Part shown: positions 18,729 through 28,280 of the stretch, piece by piece
Layout of the letters: each line of letters opens with the position of its first letter
Position numbering within the stretch: position 1 is the stretch's first letter
NCBI GenBank assembly: GCA_963792025.1
Contig: CAWBUS010000003.1
Location: 301,071 to 365,070, forward strand
Length of the DNA: 64,000 nt
Reading direction: 5' to 3'
Source: Ginsengibacter sp963792025
Lineage (GTDB): Bacteria; Bacteroidota; Bacteroidia; Chitinophagales; Chitinophagaceae
Made by a program: the position numbers and the translations under genes
Notes under the pieces: model-generated
Database searches by the model: none
What the model was told of the DNA's origin: nothing
The model's input: only the letters and a program-made list of their open reading frames with translations

Positions 18729-19418
18729 ATGAAATCAAAATTATTCTTCTGCTTAGCCATCCCGGCGCTGGCCTTTATTTCCTGTGGTTCATCCAAAAAT
18801 GCAATGTCAAATCAATTATCAAAAAAAGAAAAAAAACAGGGATACACTTTATTATTTGACGGAAAAACAATGGATCAGTGGACAGGCAATATTCAAAGTT
18901 ATATTCCTGAAAATGGCACAATAACTATCCATCCTGAAAAAGGTAGTGGAGGAAATATTTATACTAAAGAAGAATACAGCGATTTTGATTTCCGTTTTGA
19001 ATTTAAACTTACACCGGGAGCTAATAATGGTATCGGCATAAGAGCACCTCTGGAAGGTGACGCCGCATACGTGGGTATGGAAATACAGGTGCTCGATAAT
19101 ACCGCGGCTGAGTACAAAGATCTCCATCCTTATCAATATCATGGTTCAATATATGGCGTAGTGCCTGCAAAGACTGGTTATTTAAAACCGGTAGGCGAAT
19201 GGAATTACGAAGAGATCATTGCAAAGGGACCAAAAATAAAAGTGATATTAAATGGCACAGTCATCACCGACGCTGACATCACCGAAGCCCGCGAAAAAGG
19301 AACATTGGATGGCAAAGAGCATCCGGGTCTGAAGCGCGACAAAGGACATATCGGTTTTTTAGGACACGGGTCTGTTGTTGAATTTAGAAATATCAGGGTG
19401 AAAGATTTATCAAAATAA
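18729..19418 (+). CDS. DUF1080 lipoprotein (3-keto-disaccharide hydrolase-like)
   Basis: 229 residues. The lipobox Cys lies in LAFISCGSS. The DUF1080 jelly-roll follows from about residue 40: LLFDGKTMDQWTG, YSDFDFRFEFKLTPGANNGI, VGMEIQVLDN, YQYHGSIYGV, and the terminal GHIGFLGHGSVVEFRNIRVK. The family binds or hydrolyses oxidised (3-keto) glycosides or other glycans and is usually exported. It is the last plus-strand gene of the glycan run, 64 bp after the esterase, and converges on the cupin gene. Confidence 0.88.
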   Translation: MKSKLFFCLAIPALAFISCGSSKNAMSNQLSKKEKKQGYTLLFDGKTMDQWTGNIQSYIPENGTITIHPEKGSGGNIYTKEEYSDFDFRFEFKLTPGANNGIGIRAPLEGDAAYVGMEIQVLDNTAAEYKDLHPYQYHGSIYGVVPAKTGYLKPVGEWNYEEIIAKGPKIKVILNGTVITDADITEAREKGTLDGKEHPGLKRDKGHIGFLGHGSVVEFRNIRVKDLSK

Positions 19419-19464
19419 TTACAAACTCTTCTTTGCAACTACTTCACTCAACCAAATACTGCGA

Positions 19465-19860
19465 TTACTTCTGGTATTTCTCATCGCTAACCTTCTCCAT
19501 CCAGTCAACTACTTTACCATCGAGGCTTTCCTGGATGGCGATGTGCGTCATACCGGTCGTTGCAGTAGCGCCGTGCCAGTGCTTTTCACCAGGTGCAAAT
19601 AAAACTACATCGCCGGGATGGATCTGTTCAACAGGTCCGCCTTGCCGTTGCACCCACCCGCAACCAAAGGTTACAATTAGCGTTTGTCCCAAGGGGTGAG
19701 TGTGCCAGGCAGTTCTTGCGCCGGGCTCAAACGTAACACTGGCGGCGGCCACACGTGCAGGGGCCTCTCTTTGAAACAAGGGGTCGATGCGCACTTCCCC
19801 GGTAAACCAATCGGCCGGTCCTTTACCGGAAGGTTGTGAACCAATTCTTTTGATTTCCAT
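19465..19860 (-). CDS. Cupin domain protein
   Basis: 131 residues, a single small beta-barrel cupin. Motif 1 is TAWHTHPLGQTLIVTFGCGWV, and motif 2 includes HPGDVVLFAPGEKHWHGA. The histidines and Gln/Glu can bind a metal. Close relatives are annotated as carboxymuconolactone decarboxylase-associated or (R)-mandelonitrile lyase-like cupins. The substrate here is unknown. It lies 70 bp downstream of the efflux pump gene on the same strand. Confidence 0.85.
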   Translation of the reverse strand: MEIKRIGSQPSGKGPADWFTGEVRIDPLFQREAPARVAAASVTFEPGARTAWHTHPLGQTLIVTFGCGWVQRQGGPVEQIHPGDVVLFAPGEKHWHGATATTGMTHIAIQESLDGKVVDWMEKVSDEKYQK

Positions 19861-19930
19861 ATTATTTATTTTTATTGAATTCTAAAATTATTACCCAGGT
19901 TAATCATAAAGCCATCATCCTTTGAGGATT

Positions 19931-21181
19931 TCACAAGGTACTCACCATTTCAACATCTTCTTCTTCCACTGCGTTTATTCCAGCCCGGTAGATGATCAGT
20001 TTACGCCCCAAAAAGAAGCTGGCAAATGCTGCAGTAGCACAGCACGCCATCACAACAGCCATAGGAACCCGCGTGCCATTTTGTAAAATACTTACCAGCG
20101 CTGATACACCCGCGCCAATACCCATCTGGATAGCCCCCATCAGTGCTGAGGCGCTACCGGCAGTATGCGGGAACGGCGCTAAAGAAAGTGCCGAAGCATT
20201 AGGAAAGATGAAACCCTGTCCACCTAAGAAAAGGAAGATGAGAAAGATAGTGCTGTACAGATCGCCCCAGCCGAAATAGCTCATGACAGCCAGCATAATG
20301 CCAACAATGCTTTGGCAAAGGGTTGCTATTTTAATAACCTGCTCACTGGAATATTTTCGCAATGCCAGGTTATTTAGCTGTGCCGACCCGATAACTCCCA
20401 TCGCTATCACGGAAAATATCCACCCGTATTGTTTTTCATTCACTTTAAAAATTTCCATAAATACATAAGGCGATCCGCTGATATATGCATATAGCCCTGC
20501 GTAAGCAATCGCTCCTGTTAGCGTATAGGTGTAAAACTGAGGATGCTTTATAATCCCTGTGAAGTTTTTAATTATGGCGCCGGCCTTTAATGAAAAATCA
20601 GGATCGGGCTTCTTACTTTCTGGCAGTAAAAAATATACGCCGGCAATGATGGCGATATCAATGCCAATAAGTATGAAAAATACATAACGCCATCCAAACA
20701 GGGAAGTAACATAACCACCAAGCGTAGGTGCAATTATGGGTGACACAGCCACTACCAGCATGAGCATGGAAAATATTTTGGCATTTTCCTTTACTTCAAA
20801 CAAATCCCTTACAACAGCCCGTGCTGCCACCATACCTGCACAACCTCCCAATGCCTGCAGCAGCCTGAATATGATTAATGAATTTACCGAACTCGCCATG
20901 GCACAACCAATTGAGGCGAGAAGATATATACTCAATCCCACATACATCGGCTTCTTTCTACCATACCTTTCCAGCAGAGGACCGTACAATAACTGCCCGG
21001 CAGAAATTCCAATAAAAAAACTGGAGAGCGAAAGCATTACCTGCGATACAGATGTGTGCAAAGTTTTTGCTATATCCGGAAACGCAGGCAGGTACATATC
21101 AATAGAAAAAGGACCTATGGCTGTAAGCAGGCCCAGGATAACGATGAGGAAGAATTTATTATTTGAATTATTGACAGGCAT
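19931..21181 (-). CDS. Bcr/CflA-type multidrug MFS efflux transporter
   Basis: 416 residues with 12 predicted hydrophobic helices. Loop 2-3 has the MFS motif LLYGPLLERYGRKKPMYVG, and helix 5 has VVAVSPIIAPTLGGYV, the drug/H+ antiporter motif C position. The N-terminus IGPFSIDMYLPAFPDIAK is highly typical of Bcr/CflA. It should export drugs such as bicyclomycin, sulfonamides or chloramphenicol by proton antiport. Specificity is not predictable. It is divergent from the methyltransferase gene. Confidence 0.9.
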   Translation of the reverse strand: MPVNNSNNKFFLIVILGLLTAIGPFSIDMYLPAFPDIAKTLHTSVSQVMLSLSSFFIGISAGQLLYGPLLERYGRKKPMYVGLSIYLLASIGCAMASSVNSLIIFRLLQALGGCAGMVAARAVVRDLFEVKENAKIFSMLMLVVAVSPIIAPTLGGYVTSLFGWRYVFFILIGIDIAIIAGVYFLLPESKKPDPDFSLKAGAIIKNFTGIIKHPQFYTYTLTGAIAYAGLYAYISGSPYVFMEIFKVNEKQYGWIFSVIAMGVIGSAQLNNLALRKYSSEQVIKIATLCQSIVGIMLAVMSYFGWGDLYSTIFLIFLFLGGQGFIFPNASALSLAPFPHTAGSASALMGAIQMGIGAGVSALVSILQNGTRVPMAVVMACCATAAFASFFLGRKLIIYRAGINAVEEEDVEMVSTL

Positions 21182-21284
21182 TTGGCTTAAAAGTGTTAAA
21201 GGTATTTTATAAAGCGCAACGCTAATGCTATGCGTTTGATGACGACTTATTTGTTATCGTTAATTTTACAGCAACACCAGGCAT

Positions 21285-22136
21285 ATGGAACAAAATAAAA
21301 AAATAGCAGAGCCCGATAATACAGCAGTAAGAACTGCTTTATGGAGAGCACTGCACGTTCAGGTTGATGCAATACCTCATATACTTGAAGATGAAGCAGG
21401 GTTAAAATTGATAGCTCCGCCCGATGACTGGCAGCAACGTCCTGATATGAAATTTACTAAACGTCTTCGGGCATCTGTTGTGGCCCGTGCCCGTTTTATT
21501 GAGGATTTAATTATTGAGCAAAGCAAACAAGGAATTACTCAATATGTTATTCTGGGTGCAGGTCTTGACACGTTTGCTCAACGCAGACCAGACATTGCTT
21601 CCAAACTCCTGGTATATGAAATTGACCAACCGGATACGCAAACCTGGAAACAACAACGATTAATGGAACTTGGTTTCGGTGTTCCGGAATGGCTACATTT
21701 TGTTTCCGTCAATTTTGAAATTTCATCCTGGTGGGAACAATTATTAAAAGCAGGATTTGATATCAGCAAACAAACTGTTGTTTCCTGCACAGGGGTTAGT
21801 TTGTATCTTACAAAAGATGCCATTATTTCTACGCTAAAGCAAATTGCCACACTCGCTCCGGGTTCAACACTTGCCATGACATTTTATTTACCAATTGAAT
21901 TACTTGATGAAGAAGACAGGCCTTTGCAACTAATAGCAGCGAAAGGCGCCCGCGAAGCAGGAACTCCGTTTGTGAGTTTTTTTACACCAAACGAAATATT
22001 GGCTTTAGCAAGTGAAGCAGGTTTTAAGGAAGCAACAACTATATCAACAAAAGACATGGAAGAGCTTTATTTTAGAGACAGAACTGACCAACTCTTACCG
22101 GCCAGTGGAGAAGTATTTCTGGTAGCAACAACGTAG
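21285..22136 (+). CDS. Class I SAM-dependent methyltransferase, LCM/PPM family
   Basis: 283 residues, cytoplasmic. The SAM-binding region shows YVILGAGLDTFAQRRP (about 86-101), VYEIDQPDTQTWKQQRL, and later TVVSCTGVSLYLTKDAI. These features match the TIGR00027/leucine carboxyl methyltransferase fold family, whose members in bacteria have diverse or unknown acceptors. It stands alone, with a 103-bp divergent gap from the efflux pump and 64 bp before an MmcQ-like gene. Confidence 0.88.
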   Translation: MEQNKKIAEPDNTAVRTALWRALHVQVDAIPHILEDEAGLKLIAPPDDWQQRPDMKFTKRLRASVVARARFIEDLIIEQSKQGITQYVILGAGLDTFAQRRPDIASKLLVYEIDQPDTQTWKQQRLMELGFGVPEWLHFVSVNFEISSWWEQLLKAGFDISKQTVVSCTGVSLYLTKDAIISTLKQIATLAPGSTLAMTFYLPIELLDEEDRPLQLIAAKGAREAGTPFVSFFTPNEILALASEAGFKEATTISTKDMEELYFRDRTDQLLPASGEVFLVATT

Positions 22137-22200
22137 ATAACAAAATTTAATTAACATAACGACATAGTGTACACGCAATTCGTCAAGCTAAAACAACCGA

Positions 22201-22524
22201 ATGATAACAGGTAAAGCATTTGCAGAAATGGCCCTTTCATTTCCCGGCACAAGGCAAAAACCTCATTTCGATAGAATTGGGTTTAATGTCATTGGTAAAA
22301 GAATGTTTGCAACTTACCTGTCTGCAAATAATACCGCAAACATATTCCTGACTCCTAAAGAACAAGCAATCTTCTGTAAAATGGATGCCATAAACATTTA
22401 CCCGGTTCCAAACAAATGGGGCGAAAAAGGAGCTACTACATTTGAGTTGAACAAAGTGGCAAAAGAATTTGTGCACGAGGCTCTTTTGTCGGCTTATAAC
22501 GAGGTGCTAAAGAAAAAGAACTAG
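22201..22524 (+). CDS. MmcQ/YjbR family protein
   Basis: 107 residues, the normal size for the family. It shows the pattern ALSFPGTRQKPHFDRIGFNV, then KRMFATYLS, a central PKEQAIFCKMD, and a final W-G-E-K-G-ATTFELNKV block. The fold is related to CyaY/YjbR and DNA binding has been proposed, but the role is unsettled. It is probably cotranscribed with the upstream methyltransferase. Confidence 0.85.
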   Translation: MITGKAFAEMALSFPGTRQKPHFDRIGFNVIGKRMFATYLSANNTANIFLTPKEQAIFCKMDAINIYPVPNKWGEKGATTFELNKVAKEFVHEALLSAYNEVLKKKN

Positions 22525-22638
22525 CTGGCTCAAGTTTGGGATAATTGAACGCGTTGCCAACTGAGAAAGAACATTGTTTCTGAATTAATCTTTATTTGGT
22601 TAATCGTATCCTGTATTCGTAATTTGAATAAATTTTTG

Positions 22639-23448
22639 ATGATGTTAAAGACGGCCTTTTCGTTTATAATTTTAATTTTTATTTCATCATGCAATTCCCC
22701 AAAGCACCTGGCACTTCCTCCACGGGCTGCCACTGCAGAAACGGGAAGTGAATTTTATAAGAGTGTTTTTACTGCCGACAGGACACAAAGAGAGGATACG
22801 GCAAAGAATGAAATTCTCCAGGGTAATGTGCCTTCCTTTTTAAGAAAATTTGTGAAAATAAAAACATCTATAATTACTGCCGAAGGAAAAAAGATAGCGG
22901 CCATTTATTTCGTGCTGCCTGATTATTTATCTATTGGTTCTGATAAGGATTTCGCAAGAATTCCTTTAACTCCCATGACAGCCCAAATGATTGCCGACAG
23001 CCTGCATTGTTTCTTACCAACAAGAAAAATAGTGAACGACATTTATAAAACTGCCAAAGTAAAACTGGAGCCGGTGCCGATGTATGCATTTCGCGACAGC
23101 GCCGTTACGATGTACCAGCACAACCTCATTATTGAAGGCCAGCGAAGATTAAGGAAAGGATTGATAGCTGGCATAAAAAAAGATGTGGTGATAAGCGGCA
23201 AAATTTCAAGAGACCCTAAACCGAATCGCGTGGCTATTTATGGCTGGCACAAAATGGATGGCATACCTATTCAGCCTTTGTACACCGGGCACGTAAACTG
23301 GTACGTGGATTACAGCCATGGAATACGCCTGGTTTACAGAACCATCAATGTAAATAAAAAACCTATGGATTATATTGAAGTATTAAAAGATACAACCTTA
23401 CGGAGACTGCTATGCGATGAAGATGATTGTGATTTTTACAGGTATTAA
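22639..23448 (+). CDS. Lipoprotein of unknown function
   Basis: 269 residues from the ATG at 22639; a TTG at 22624 is possible. The signal ends in the lipobox ILIFISSCNS. The body has conserved-looking blocks: IYFVLPDYLSIGSDKDF, PLTPMTAQMIADSLHC, KLEPVPMY, GISGKIS-like VVISGKISRDPKP, and a C-terminal HVNWYVDYSHGIRLVYRTI with an acidic CDEDDCDFY end. The spaced His, Asp and Cys residues look catalytic or metal-binding, but I recognise no named family. It is monocistronic. Confidence 0.75.
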   Translation: MMLKTAFSFIILIFISSCNSPKHLALPPRAATAETGSEFYKSVFTADRTQREDTAKNEILQGNVPSFLRKFVKIKTSIITAEGKKIAAIYFVLPDYLSIGSDKDFARIPLTPMTAQMIADSLHCFLPTRKIVNDIYKTAKVKLEPVPMYAFRDSAVTMYQHNLIIEGQRRLRKGLIAGIKKDVVISGKISRDPKPNRVAIYGWHKMDGIPIQPLYTGHVNWYVDYSHGIRLVYRTINVNKKPMDYIEVLKDTTLRRLLCDEDDCDFYRY

Positions 23449-23721
23449 ACTGTCACTTCCTTAAAACCAGGTTGGCTCTTGCGTGAAACGATTTGTCTTG
23501 CAATATGCAATCGTTAAAATTTAAATTCTCCAAATTGTTATTGTTTGCATAATCATCACGTTTCGCGTGGGCATGGGACGTATTGAAATTATATCAGCGC
23601 CAAATCGGCCTACAATTTTTTCAATTCTTATAAGACTGTACGGATTATTATAAAACTAAAACAGGTGATCCGTTTCCGGGTCACCTGCTAATTTTATTTA
23701 TTTAACGACATCATCAAAGCT
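23449..23721. other. Intergenic region between convergent genes
   Basis: 273 bp with no coding frame. It holds the shared terminator hairpin near 23661-23700. Confidence 0.5.
23643..23690 (-). terminator. Terminator hairpin of katG
   Basis: CAGGTGA (23662-23668) pairs with TCACCTG (23681-23687), with CCG/CGG continuing inside. On the minus strand the stem is followed by a T-rich tract (TTTTAGTTTTATAA). It lies about 35-60 bp after the katG stop and may also serve the convergent lipoprotein gene. Confidence 0.75.
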
Positions 23722-25971
23722 TCAGGCTAAATCAAAGCGATCAAGATTCATCACTTTCGTCCATGCCGCTGCAAAATCTTTTACAAACTTCTTTTGAGAA
23801 TCCGAACATCCATATACTTCGGCAAGTGCACGAAGCTCTGAGTTGGAACCGGAGATAAGATCTGCACGGGTACCCGTCCACTTCACTTTTCCTGTTTTAC
23901 GATCACGACCTTCAAATACTTCGGCATCCTCTGAAACGGTCTTCCATGTGGTACCCATATCCAGCAGATTTACGAAGAAGTCGTTTGTCAATTGCCCGGG
24001 GCGCTTAGTGAAGACACCAAGTTGTGAATGATCGAAGTTAGTATCAAGAACCCGCATACCACCAACGAGCACAGTCATCTCCGGCGGGGTGAGCGTTAAT
24101 AGTTGCGCTTTATCCACCAGCATTTCTTCTGTCTTAACAGGGTATTTTGTTCTCACATAATTGCGAAAGCCATCCGCTGTTGGCTCCAGCACATCAAAAG
24201 ATGATATATCTGTTTGCTCCTGCGATGCGTCGGAACGTCCGGGTGTAAACGGTACCTTCACATCATTACCTGCATTCTTTGCAGCTTGTTCAACTGCAGC
24301 AGATCCGCCTAAAACAATAAGGTCAGCAATTGACACCTGCTTACCACCAACCTGAGCGTCATTGAAATCTTTTCGAATACCCTCCAACGTTATTAATACT
24401 TTCGACAGTTGCGCAGGGTTATTCACTTTCCAATCTTTTTGCGGTGCCAGGCGAATACGTGCACCATTGGCGCCACCGCGTTTATCAGAGCCGCGGAATG
24501 TAGATGCAGACGCCCATGCCGCCGATACCAGTTCAGGAATAGTGAGTCCTGAATTGAGTATTTTCTCTTTCAATGCAGCGACGTCCTGGTCATTAACCAG
24601 TTCATGATTAACAGCCGGGATTGGGTCTTGCCAGATCAAATCTTCTGCAGGAACTTCGGGGCCAAGATACCGGGCCTTCGGGCCCATATCGCGATGCGTC
24701 AGTTTGAACCATGCCTTTGCAAAGGCATCTGCAAATTCATCCGGGTTCTCATAGAAATATCTTGAAATAGGCTCATAAACGGGATCCATTTTCAAAGCCA
24801 GGTCGGTTGTAAGCATAAAAGGTGCGTGGCGTTTTGCAGGATCATGTGCATCAGGAACCAGGCCTGCTCCTGCATCGCCCTTTGGTTTCCATTGAAAAGC
24901 GCCGGCAGGGCTTTTGGTGAGTTCCCATTCGTAGCCGAAAAGATTTTCGAAAAAGTTATTGCTCCACTTCGTTGGCGAAGTAGTCCATGCGCCCTCGATG
25001 CCACTGGTAATTGTGTAGCCTGCATTACCGCTTCCAAAAGTGTTTTTCCAACCGAGGCCTTGTTCTTCCAAAGCTGCACCTGCAGGTTCTGCACCAACAT
25101 ATTTTACCGGATCCCCTGCACCATGTGTTTTACCAAAAGAATGTCCGCCGGCAATAAGCGCAACGGTTTCATAATCGTTCATTGCCATGCGGCCAAAGGT
25201 TTCGCGAATATCAATGGCTGCAGCTACGGGATCAGGTTTTCCATTGGGGCCTTCGGGATTCACATAGATAAGACCCATCTGAACAGCGGCCAACGGATTC
25301 TCCAATTCACGATTGCCGGTGTAACGCTTATCATCAAGCCACTTACCTTCTGATCCCCAGTAAATATCTTCTTCCGGTTCCCAAACATCTTCACGTCCGC
25401 CGGCGAAGCCGAATGTCTTAAAACCCATTGACTCGAGTGCGCAGTTACCGGCAAGAATCATCAGGTCTGCCCATGAAATCTTTCTTCCATATTTCTGCTT
25501 GATAGGCCATAGCAGTAGGCGAGCCTTATCAAGGTTAGCATTATCCGGCCAGCTATTCAAGGGTGCAAAACGTTGCGTGCCCGAGCCTCCGCCGCCGCGG
25601 CCGTCAGCGATGCGATAGGTACCTGCGCTATGCCATGCCATCCTTATAAACAAAGGACCATAATGACCATAATCAGCGGGCCACCATTCCTGTGAATCGG
25701 TCATCAAATCGAAAAGGTCTTGTTTTACTGCATTAAGGTCAAGGCTCTTGAATTCTTCCGCATAATTAAAACCGTTATCCATAGGGTCAGACAAGGAAGA
25801 ATGCTGGCGAAGAATTTTTAAACTTAATTGATTGGGCCACCAGTCGCTGTTCGAAGTGCCAGTACCGGCAGTGAATTTTAGAGCTCCACCGATAAAGGGA
25901 CATTTACTTGATTCGTTCACTTCCCATGCCTCATGATTTGCCGTACTGTGTGGGTGCTTGTTATTTTCCAT
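23722..25971 (-). CDS. katG: Catalase-peroxidase
   Basis: 749 residues, full length with both heme-domain copies. The distal site has R110, W113 and H114 in RMAWHSAGTYR. The Trp-Tyr-Met adduct residues W113, Y236 (LIYVNPEGPNG) and M262 (FGRMAMNDYE) are all present, and the proximal heme ligand is H277 in AGGHSFGKTHGA. All catalytic hallmarks are intact, so it should dismutate H2O2 and act as a broad peroxidase in the cytoplasm. A TAnnTTTG-type promoter word lies 30 bp upstream. It is monocistronic. Confidence 0.97.
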   Translation of the reverse strand: MENNKHPHSTANHEAWEVNESSKCPFIGGALKFTAGTGTSNSDWWPNQLSLKILRQHSSLSDPMDNGFNYAEEFKSLDLNAVKQDLFDLMTDSQEWWPADYGHYGPLFIRMAWHSAGTYRIADGRGGGGSGTQRFAPLNSWPDNANLDKARLLLWPIKQKYGRKISWADLMILAGNCALESMGFKTFGFAGGREDVWEPEEDIYWGSEGKWLDDKRYTGNRELENPLAAVQMGLIYVNPEGPNGKPDPVAAAIDIRETFGRMAMNDYETVALIAGGHSFGKTHGAGDPVKYVGAEPAGAALEEQGLGWKNTFGSGNAGYTITSGIEGAWTTSPTKWSNNFFENLFGYEWELTKSPAGAFQWKPKGDAGAGLVPDAHDPAKRHAPFMLTTDLALKMDPVYEPISRYFYENPDEFADAFAKAWFKLTHRDMGPKARYLGPEVPAEDLIWQDPIPAVNHELVNDQDVAALKEKILNSGLTIPELVSAAWASASTFRGSDKRGGANGARIRLAPQKDWKVNNPAQLSKVLITLEGIRKDFNDAQVGGKQVSIADLIVLGGSAAVEQAAKNAGNDVKVPFTPGRSDASQEQTDISSFDVLEPTADGFRNYVRTKYPVKTEEMLVDKAQLLTLTPPEMTVLVGGMRVLDTNFDHSQLGVFTKRPGQLTNDFFVNLLDMGTTWKTVSEDAEVFEGRDRKTGKVKWTGTRADLISGSNSELRALAEVYGCSDSQKKFVKDFAAAWTKVMNLDRFDLA

Positions 25972-26000
25972 CGTAAATAAATTTTAGATTGTTTGAGCAT

Positions 26001-26008
26001 CAAACTTA
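26001..26008 (-). promoter_or_regulatory. Candidate katG -7 promoter element
   Basis: On the minus strand the word is TAAGTTTG, a match to TAnnTTTG, 30 bp before the katG start. The -33 TTG is not clear. An AT-rich dyad-like stretch lies just upstream (26030-26050). Confidence 0.4.
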
Positions 26009-26252
26009 CAATAATCTTTAGATAGTTATAATTGATAATATTTATGAAATGATAGAGGAAATCTATGAGCATGTTTTCCCTTAATGAGCTTCATACCTGT
26101 GAGGTTTAATCAGAAATTAGCGGCAATATTATAGCGACATTACAAATAGCAATGTTTGGCACTTTTATTGGTATTTTTTGTTTGTGAAGAAAAACCATCC
26201 TGTGACGGCGACAGCCAATAACCAGAATGAATTCCAGACAAAAAACAAAATA

Positions 26253-26675
26253 ATGAAACAGCGGATAAATATTCTTACACTTGGAGTAAGCGACTTAAAA
26301 AAATCTATGAAATTTTATCAAAACGGGCTGGGCTGGAAGACAAAAGGCATTATAGGCACCGAATTCGAAAACGGTGAAGTAGTGCTTTTTGACCTTGACA
26401 ATGGAATGAAGTTGTCTCTATATGAAAGAAAAAATTTAGCATGGGATAGTAAACTAAAATTACAGCCCGAAAGTGCAACAGAATTCTCAATCGGATACTT
26501 TGTAAACAGTGACAAGGAAGTTGTAACTGTGATGGAACAAGCTAAAAAAGCCGGCGCAAAAATTATTAAGCCAGCACAGAAAACTTTTTGGGGCGGTTAT
26601 GCGGGTTACCTCCAGGACTTAGACGGACATCTTTGGGAAATTGGTCATAATCCGGCATGGAAAATTGAAGAATAA
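26253..26675 (+). CDS. VOC family protein (glyoxalase/bleomycin-resistance fold)
   Basis: 140 residues from the ATG at 26253; an upstream in-frame TTG at 26178 is unlikely. It has two beta-alpha-beta-beta-beta modules: NILTLGVSDLKKSMKFYQNG at the start and FSIGYFVNSDKEVVTVMEQA with GYAGYLQDLDGHLWEIGHNP at the end. The terminal Glu/His positions are those that bind metal in the family. The substrate is unknown. It stands alone between katG and an SRPBCC gene. Confidence 0.85.
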   Translation: MKQRINILTLGVSDLKKSMKFYQNGLGWKTKGIIGTEFENGEVVLFDLDNGMKLSLYERKNLAWDSKLKLQPESATEFSIGYFVNSDKEVVTVMEQAKKAGAKIIKPAQKTFWGGYAGYLQDLDGHLWEIGHNPAWKIEE

Positions 26676-26756
26676 ACTAATTGGCAATACCGGCTCATGG
26701 CGCATTAGCGATTTGTACCTGTGAGATTATCAGAACCTAACAGGTTTGGCATCCCA

Positions 26757-26842
26757 TAAACGAACTTCAATTGACATCATTGTGGCAATTGTTTTGTTTA
26801 CAATGCGTCCGGTCAAAGAGTTGGCATCAAGCGTAATTAATC
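26757..26842 (+). repeat. Duplicated leader sequence, copy 1
   Basis: This stretch aligns with 28281-28364 over about 85 bp. Shared words include AACTTCA, CATTG-GGCAATT, ATGCGTC and AAGCGTAATT. Both copies sit upstream of small single genes. Confidence 0.5.
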
Positions 26843-26949
26843 CTATTCAAGTCACAAAATGAAAGCCAACCTCGTAAGAAAACTATTTAGATTTGTGAAG
26901 TTTGACGAATTGGAAAAATTAAATATTCAGCAATTAAACAAAAATTTTT

Positions 26950-27399
26950 ATGGCAAGCAACAGCGTATCGTTACACAGGGTTCTTAAAGCATCCCCCGAA
27001 AAGGTTTATCGTGCATTTACCGAGGCTAATGCACTTGCATCCTGGTTACCACCTTATGGCTTTCTCTGCACGGTGCATGAAATGAATGTGAAAGCAGAAG
27101 GAACCTTTAGGATGTCATTTCATAATTTTTCCACCGGCAATGGCCATTCATTCGGAGGAAAATATTTGGAAGTTAAACCTAATGAGTTTTTAAAGTATAC
27201 CGATACATTTGACGATCCTAACCTTCCGGATGAAATGACCACTTCTGTTGAACTAAAAAAGGTTTTGTGTGGCACCGAAATAAAAATTCTGCAGCAGAAT
27301 ATTCCTTCTATGATACCAGCAGAAATGTGTTATTTGGGCTGGCAGGAATCTTTAGAAAAGTTGGCCAAATTAGTTGAGCCGGAAATTCCGGACGCATAA
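26950..27399 (+). CDS. SRPBCC / AHSA1-domain protein
   Basis: 149 residues covering one START-like domain. It begins with the usual SLHRVLKASPEKVYRAFTEA, then WLPPYGFLCTVHEM, GGKYLEVKPNEFLKYTDTF and a C-terminal GWQESLEKLAKLVEPE. AHSA1-like proteins bind hydrophobic ligands, and their physiological roles are mostly unknown. The start ATG at 26950 is the first after a leader containing the 26757-26842 repeat. Confidence 0.87.
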   Translation: MASNSVSLHRVLKASPEKVYRAFTEANALASWLPPYGFLCTVHEMNVKAEGTFRMSFHNFSTGNGHSFGGKYLEVKPNEFLKYTDTFDDPNLPDEMTTSVELKKVLCGTEIKILQQNIPSMIPAEMCYLGWQESLEKLAKLVEPEIPDA

Positions 27400-27595
27400 A
27401 TTCAATCTCAATACTTCGCCGAATTAATTTTTTAATATTCCGCTTTGCGCAGCCACGCCTTTACAAATGCTGAAGAGTTATAGGTAATATTCCGCAGTTG
27501 CACGACAGCACAATTTTTAAAATCATTCGGTAGAGACACAATCATTTAATAAATCCAGCAACAGTTCAACAACGCATATTTTCAAACGATAATAG

Positions 27596-28153
27596 ATGTC
27601 AATAGACGCATTTAAAATAACCATACACATGGTTTCGAGTCTTGACGGCTACATTGCCAAAAGAGACAACAGCGTTTCCTGGTTTGATACATCAGACAAC
27701 TATGAGAAAGGTGTTTCCGGGCAAAACCCGGAAGCATTTCTTAAAATAATAGACTGCTATATAATGGGATCGCGGACATACGAACATGCCCTCGAACTTT
27801 CAAAATTGTATGGGTGGGCATATGGAGACAAACCAACAATTGTTGTAACTAAAAGAAATCTGCCCGTCGACAGACAAAACATTGAATTTTATTCCGGCGA
27901 CCTGGATAAATTGGTTAATGAACGATTAAAGCCAAACTATAAGAATGTTTGGCTCGTAGGTGGCGCTCAACTAACTAAGGAATTTATTCGTTTAAACTTA
28001 GCGGATGAAATAAGAAAAACAATTCTCCCCATTATATTGGGTAACGGAACACCTTTTTTTGCCCAAATAGAACAAGAACAGGCATTGCACCTAAAGGATG
28101 TGACGGCCTACAAGAATGGGATGGTGGAACTTTGCTATGAAATAAAAAAATAA
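27596..28153 (+). CDS. Dihydrofolate reductase family protein (RibD C-terminal-like)
   Basis: 185 residues. It has the DHFR-like/RibD-C pattern HMVSSLDGYIAKRDNSVSWF, IMGSRTYEHAL, PTIVVTKRNLP, and VWLVGGAQLTKEFIRLNLADEI (the NADPH-binding GG). The family catalyses pterin or aminouracil-type reductions. Members of this size are usually standalone reductases of unknown substrate, so it should not be read as FolA. It is monocistronic. Confidence 0.87.
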   Translation: MSIDAFKITIHMVSSLDGYIAKRDNSVSWFDTSDNYEKGVSGQNPEAFLKIIDCYIMGSRTYEHALELSKLYGWAYGDKPTIVVTKRNLPVDRQNIEFYSGDLDKLVNERLKPNYKNVWLVGGAQLTKEFIRLNLADEIRKTILPIILGNGTPFFAQIEQEQALHLKDVTAYKNGMVELCYEIKK

Positions 28154-28280
28154 TTAAAAGATGCTGGCCCGCTGTACGAAAAATTGCCTGGCACAAGAAA
28201 GATGTGCAGGTTAAGCCTGGCTTCTTGTTCCCTTCAATAAAAACCGTTTAATGCCCTGACACAACGCCCTTGCCTATTCG

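Noticed and set aside
24826..25353. 175-codon plus-strand frame
   Set aside because: Antisense shadow of katG.
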